Assembly: GCF_003324565.1 (NCBI RefSeq)
Contig: NZ_QOLA01000003.1
Location: forward strand, 496,001-560,000
From: Streptomyces sp. SDr-06
GTDB taxonomy: Bacteria > Actinomycetota > Actinomycetes > Streptomycetales > Streptomycetaceae
DNA: 64,000 nt
Direction: 5' to 3'
The position numbers were made by a program, and so were the translations under genes. Below the pieces are notes generated by a model. The model was not told where the DNA came from. It saw only the letters and a list, made by a program, of their open reading frames with translations, and did not search any database. This document shows positions 62,515-64,000 of the stretch, one piece after another; the stretch's first letter is position 1; every line of letters begins with the position of its first letter.

Positions 62515-63395
62515 GCGCCCCGATGAAGGTCGGCGCGGTCGTCATCACCATGGGCAACCGCCCCGCCGAGCTGCGCGCCCTGCTCGACTCGGTCGCCAAG
62601 CAGGACGGCGACCCTGTCGAGGTCGTCGTGGTCGGCAACGGCGCGCCCGTCCCGGACGTCCCCGAGGGCGTACGCACCGTCGAACTGCCCGAGAACCTGG
62701 GCATCCCCGGCGGACGCAACGTCGGCATCGAGGCGTTCGGCCCCTCGGGCGCCCAGGTCGACGTGCTGCTCTTCCTCGACGACGACGGCCTGCTCGCCCA
62801 CACCGACACCGCCGAGCTGTGCCGCCAGGCCTTCGCGGCCGACCCGGAGCTCGGCATCATCAGCTTCCGGATCGCCGACCCGGAGACCGGGGTCACCCAG
62901 CGCCGCCACGTGCCGAGGCTGCGCGCCGCCGATCCGATGCGCTCCTCGCGCGTGACGACCTTCCTCGGCGGCGCCAACGCCGTGCGCACCCGGGTGTTCG
63001 CGGAGGTCGGCGGGCTGCCCGACGAGTTCTTTTACGCCCACGAGGAGACCGACCTCGCCTGGCGGGCGCTCGACGCGGGCTGGATGATCGACTACCGCGC
63101 GGACATGGTCCTGCACCACCCGGCGACCGCCCCCTCCCGGCACGCGGTCTACCACCGGATGGTGGCCCGCAACCGGGTCTGGCTGGCCCGGCGCAACCTG
63201 CCCGCGCCGCTCGTCCCGGTCTACCTCGGCGTCTGGCTCCTGCTGACACTGGCGCGCAAGCCGTCCGGCCCGGCGCTCAAGGCGTGGTTCGGCGGTTTCA
63301 AGGAGGGCTGGACGACGCCCTGCGGACCGAGGCGGCCCATGAAGTGGCGTACGGTCTTCAGGCTGACCCGGCTGGGCCGTCCCCCCGTCATCTGA
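62511..63395 (+). CDS. Glycosyltransferase, family 2
   Basis: 294 residues from the GTG overlapping the previous stop (ATG 12 bases on is possible). Seen: VVITMGNRPAELRALLDSV, LPENLGIPGGRNVGIEA, FLDDDGLL (donor-metal acidic group near residue 90) and FYAHEETDLAWRALDAGW. It resembles rhamnosyl- or galactofuranosyl-type transferases of envelope glycans. It is the last of the overlapping block. Confidence 0.88.
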   Translation: MSAPMKVGAVVITMGNRPAELRALLDSVAKQDGDPVEVVVVGNGAPVPDVPEGVRTVELPENLGIPGGRNVGIEAFGPSGAQVDVLLFLDDDGLLAHTDTAELCRQAFAADPELGIISFRIADPETGVTQRRHVPRLRAADPMRSSRVTTFLGGANAVRTRVFAEVGGLPDEFFYAHEETDLAWRALDAGWMIDYRADMVLHHPATAPSRHAVYHRMVARNRVWLARRNLPAPLVPVYLGVWLLLTLARKPSGPALKAWFGGFKEGWTTPCGPRRPMKWRTVFRLTRLGRPPVI

Positions 63396-63457
63396 GACTC
63401 TCGGCTCTGAGACCTCTGAGACCATCGGGTACTTCTTGAACACGAAAGTTTTCACTT

Positions 63458-64000
63458 GTGAGTGACACAACCCTGTCCCCGGCGGACCTCGCCGCCAAGC
63501 ACGGGCTGTCGGTGAGCGGGGCCCGGCCCGGGCTCTCCGCTTACATCAAGCAGCTGTGGGGCCGGCGCCACTTCATCCTGTCGTTCTCGTCGGCCAAGCT
63601 CACCGCGCAGTACAGCGAGGCGAAGCTCGGCCAGATCTGGCAGGTGGCGACGCCCCTGCTGAACGCGCTGGTCTACTACTTCATCTTCGGCGTCCTGATG
63701 AACGCGAAGCGGGGCATCGACGCGAACGCGTACATCCCGTTCCTGGTCACCGGCGTGTTCCTGTTCACCTTCACGCAGAACTCGCTGATGGCCGGCGTAC
63801 GGGCGATCTCGGGCAACCTGGGCCTGGTGCGGGCGCTGCACTTCCCGCGCGCCTCGCTGCCCGTCTCCTTCGCGCTGCAGCAGCTCCAGCAGCTGCTCTT
63901 CTCGATGATCGTCCTGATGATCGTGGTGGTCTCCTCCGGCTTCATGCCGGGCATGACCTGGCCCTTGATCATTCCGGTGCTCGCGCTGCAGTTCGTCTTC
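63458..64000 (+). CDS. ABC-2 type polysaccharide/teichoic-acid exporter permease (3' end outside window)
   Basis: 181 residues are visible from a GTG (VSDTTLSPADLAAKHG). The segment SSAKLTAQYSEAKLGQIWQV and the following helices are typical of Wzm/TagG permeases that move finished glycans or teichoic acids across the membrane. No clear ribosome site precedes it. The ATPase partner is expected just beyond the edge. It ties the preceding cluster to an exported envelope polymer. Confidence 0.88.
   Translation, partial: MSDTTLSPADLAAKHGLSVSGARPGLSAYIKQLWGRRHFILSFSSAKLTAQYSEAKLGQIWQVATPLLNALVYYFIFGVLMNAKRGIDANAYIPFLVTGVFLFTFTQNSLMAGVRAISGNLGLVRALHFPRASLPVSFALQQLQQLLFSMIVLMIVVVSSGFMPGMTWPLIIPVLALQFVF

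Noticed and set aside
1..64000. CRISPR arrays, insertion sequences, prophage or tRNA genes
   Set aside because: I saw no regular spacer-repeat pattern (the 55-bp array has palindromic operators and no uniform spacers), no transposase or integrase, and no tRNA cloverleaf.

Overview
The window is high-GC actinobacterial DNA, almost certainly from a Streptomyces chromosome. Codon third positions are nearly all G or C, there are many GTG and TTG starts, and genes abut with ATGA or GTGA overlaps. Genus-typical families are present: an Mce cluster, a WhiB-like protein, an SsgA-like sporulation protein, ABC-F ATPases and a Tex protein. The stretch from about 11 kb onward resembles, from memory and unchecked, the SCO6707-SCO6758 part of the S. 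coelicolor chromosome. The mce operon at the left edge is not in that place there.

Layout. (1) 1-11 kb: the end of a YrbE permease, mceA-mceF, four Mce-associated membrane proteins and a secreted lytic transglycosylase, read as one + strand operon that should build a cell-envelope lipid importer. (2) 11-23.9 kb: a divergent ATP-dependent ligase / primase-polymerase repair pair, a SIS sugar-phosphate protein, a VOC protein, a WhiB-like regulator, an acyl-ACP desaturase, an ABC-F protein with a structured leader, an SsgA-like protein, a secreted BNR-repeat protein, YciI and GNAT proteins, endonuclease V and an enoyl reductase-like protein. (3) 24-31 kb: a fatty-acyl-CoA operon (racemase, acyl-CoA dehydrogenase, thiolase, FadB-type fusion) followed by a MerR regulator. 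(4) 31-41.3 kb: secreted sphingomyelinase-like, M1, X-Pro and M14 hydrolases, a stand-alone ATP synthase b-like protein, a broken DUF2236 gene, a LacI-family regulator and a D-amino-acid oxidase. (5) 41.3-57.8 kb: thioesterase, ABC-F, a two-component system, UDP-GlcNAc 2-epimerase with a processive glycosyltransferase, Tex, a GlxA/DJ-1 pair, enoyl-CoA hydratase, an RsbW-like ATPase, idi and a cation-efflux protein. (6) 58.2-64 kb: a tightly coupled envelope-glycopolymer or lipid cluster with two CDP-alcohol phosphotransferases, a nucleotidyltransferase, a glycerol-1-phosphate dehydrogenase-like enzyme, a glycosyltransferase and an ABC-2 exporter that runs off the right edge.

The most unusual signal is not a gene. 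A 12-bp palindrome, GAGAGCGCTCTC, occurs at least 17 times with no more than one mismatch. Six further near-matches described with it have two or three. Eight copies (six with no more than one mismatch, two with two) form a regular array of about 55-bp steps in the 615-bp gap upstream of the lacI-family gene. Others lie inside coding sequences, chiefly the mce operon, fadB and the broken DUF2236 gene. They sit in all three reading frames and often force the very rare AGA codon. The core GAGCGCTC is that of the known CebR operator (LacI family). I infer that the local LacI-family protein, or a relative, binds these sites, and that the array plus the in-gene sites may be a titration hub or a chromosome-organising system rather than an ordinary operator. 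None of this was tested by a search.
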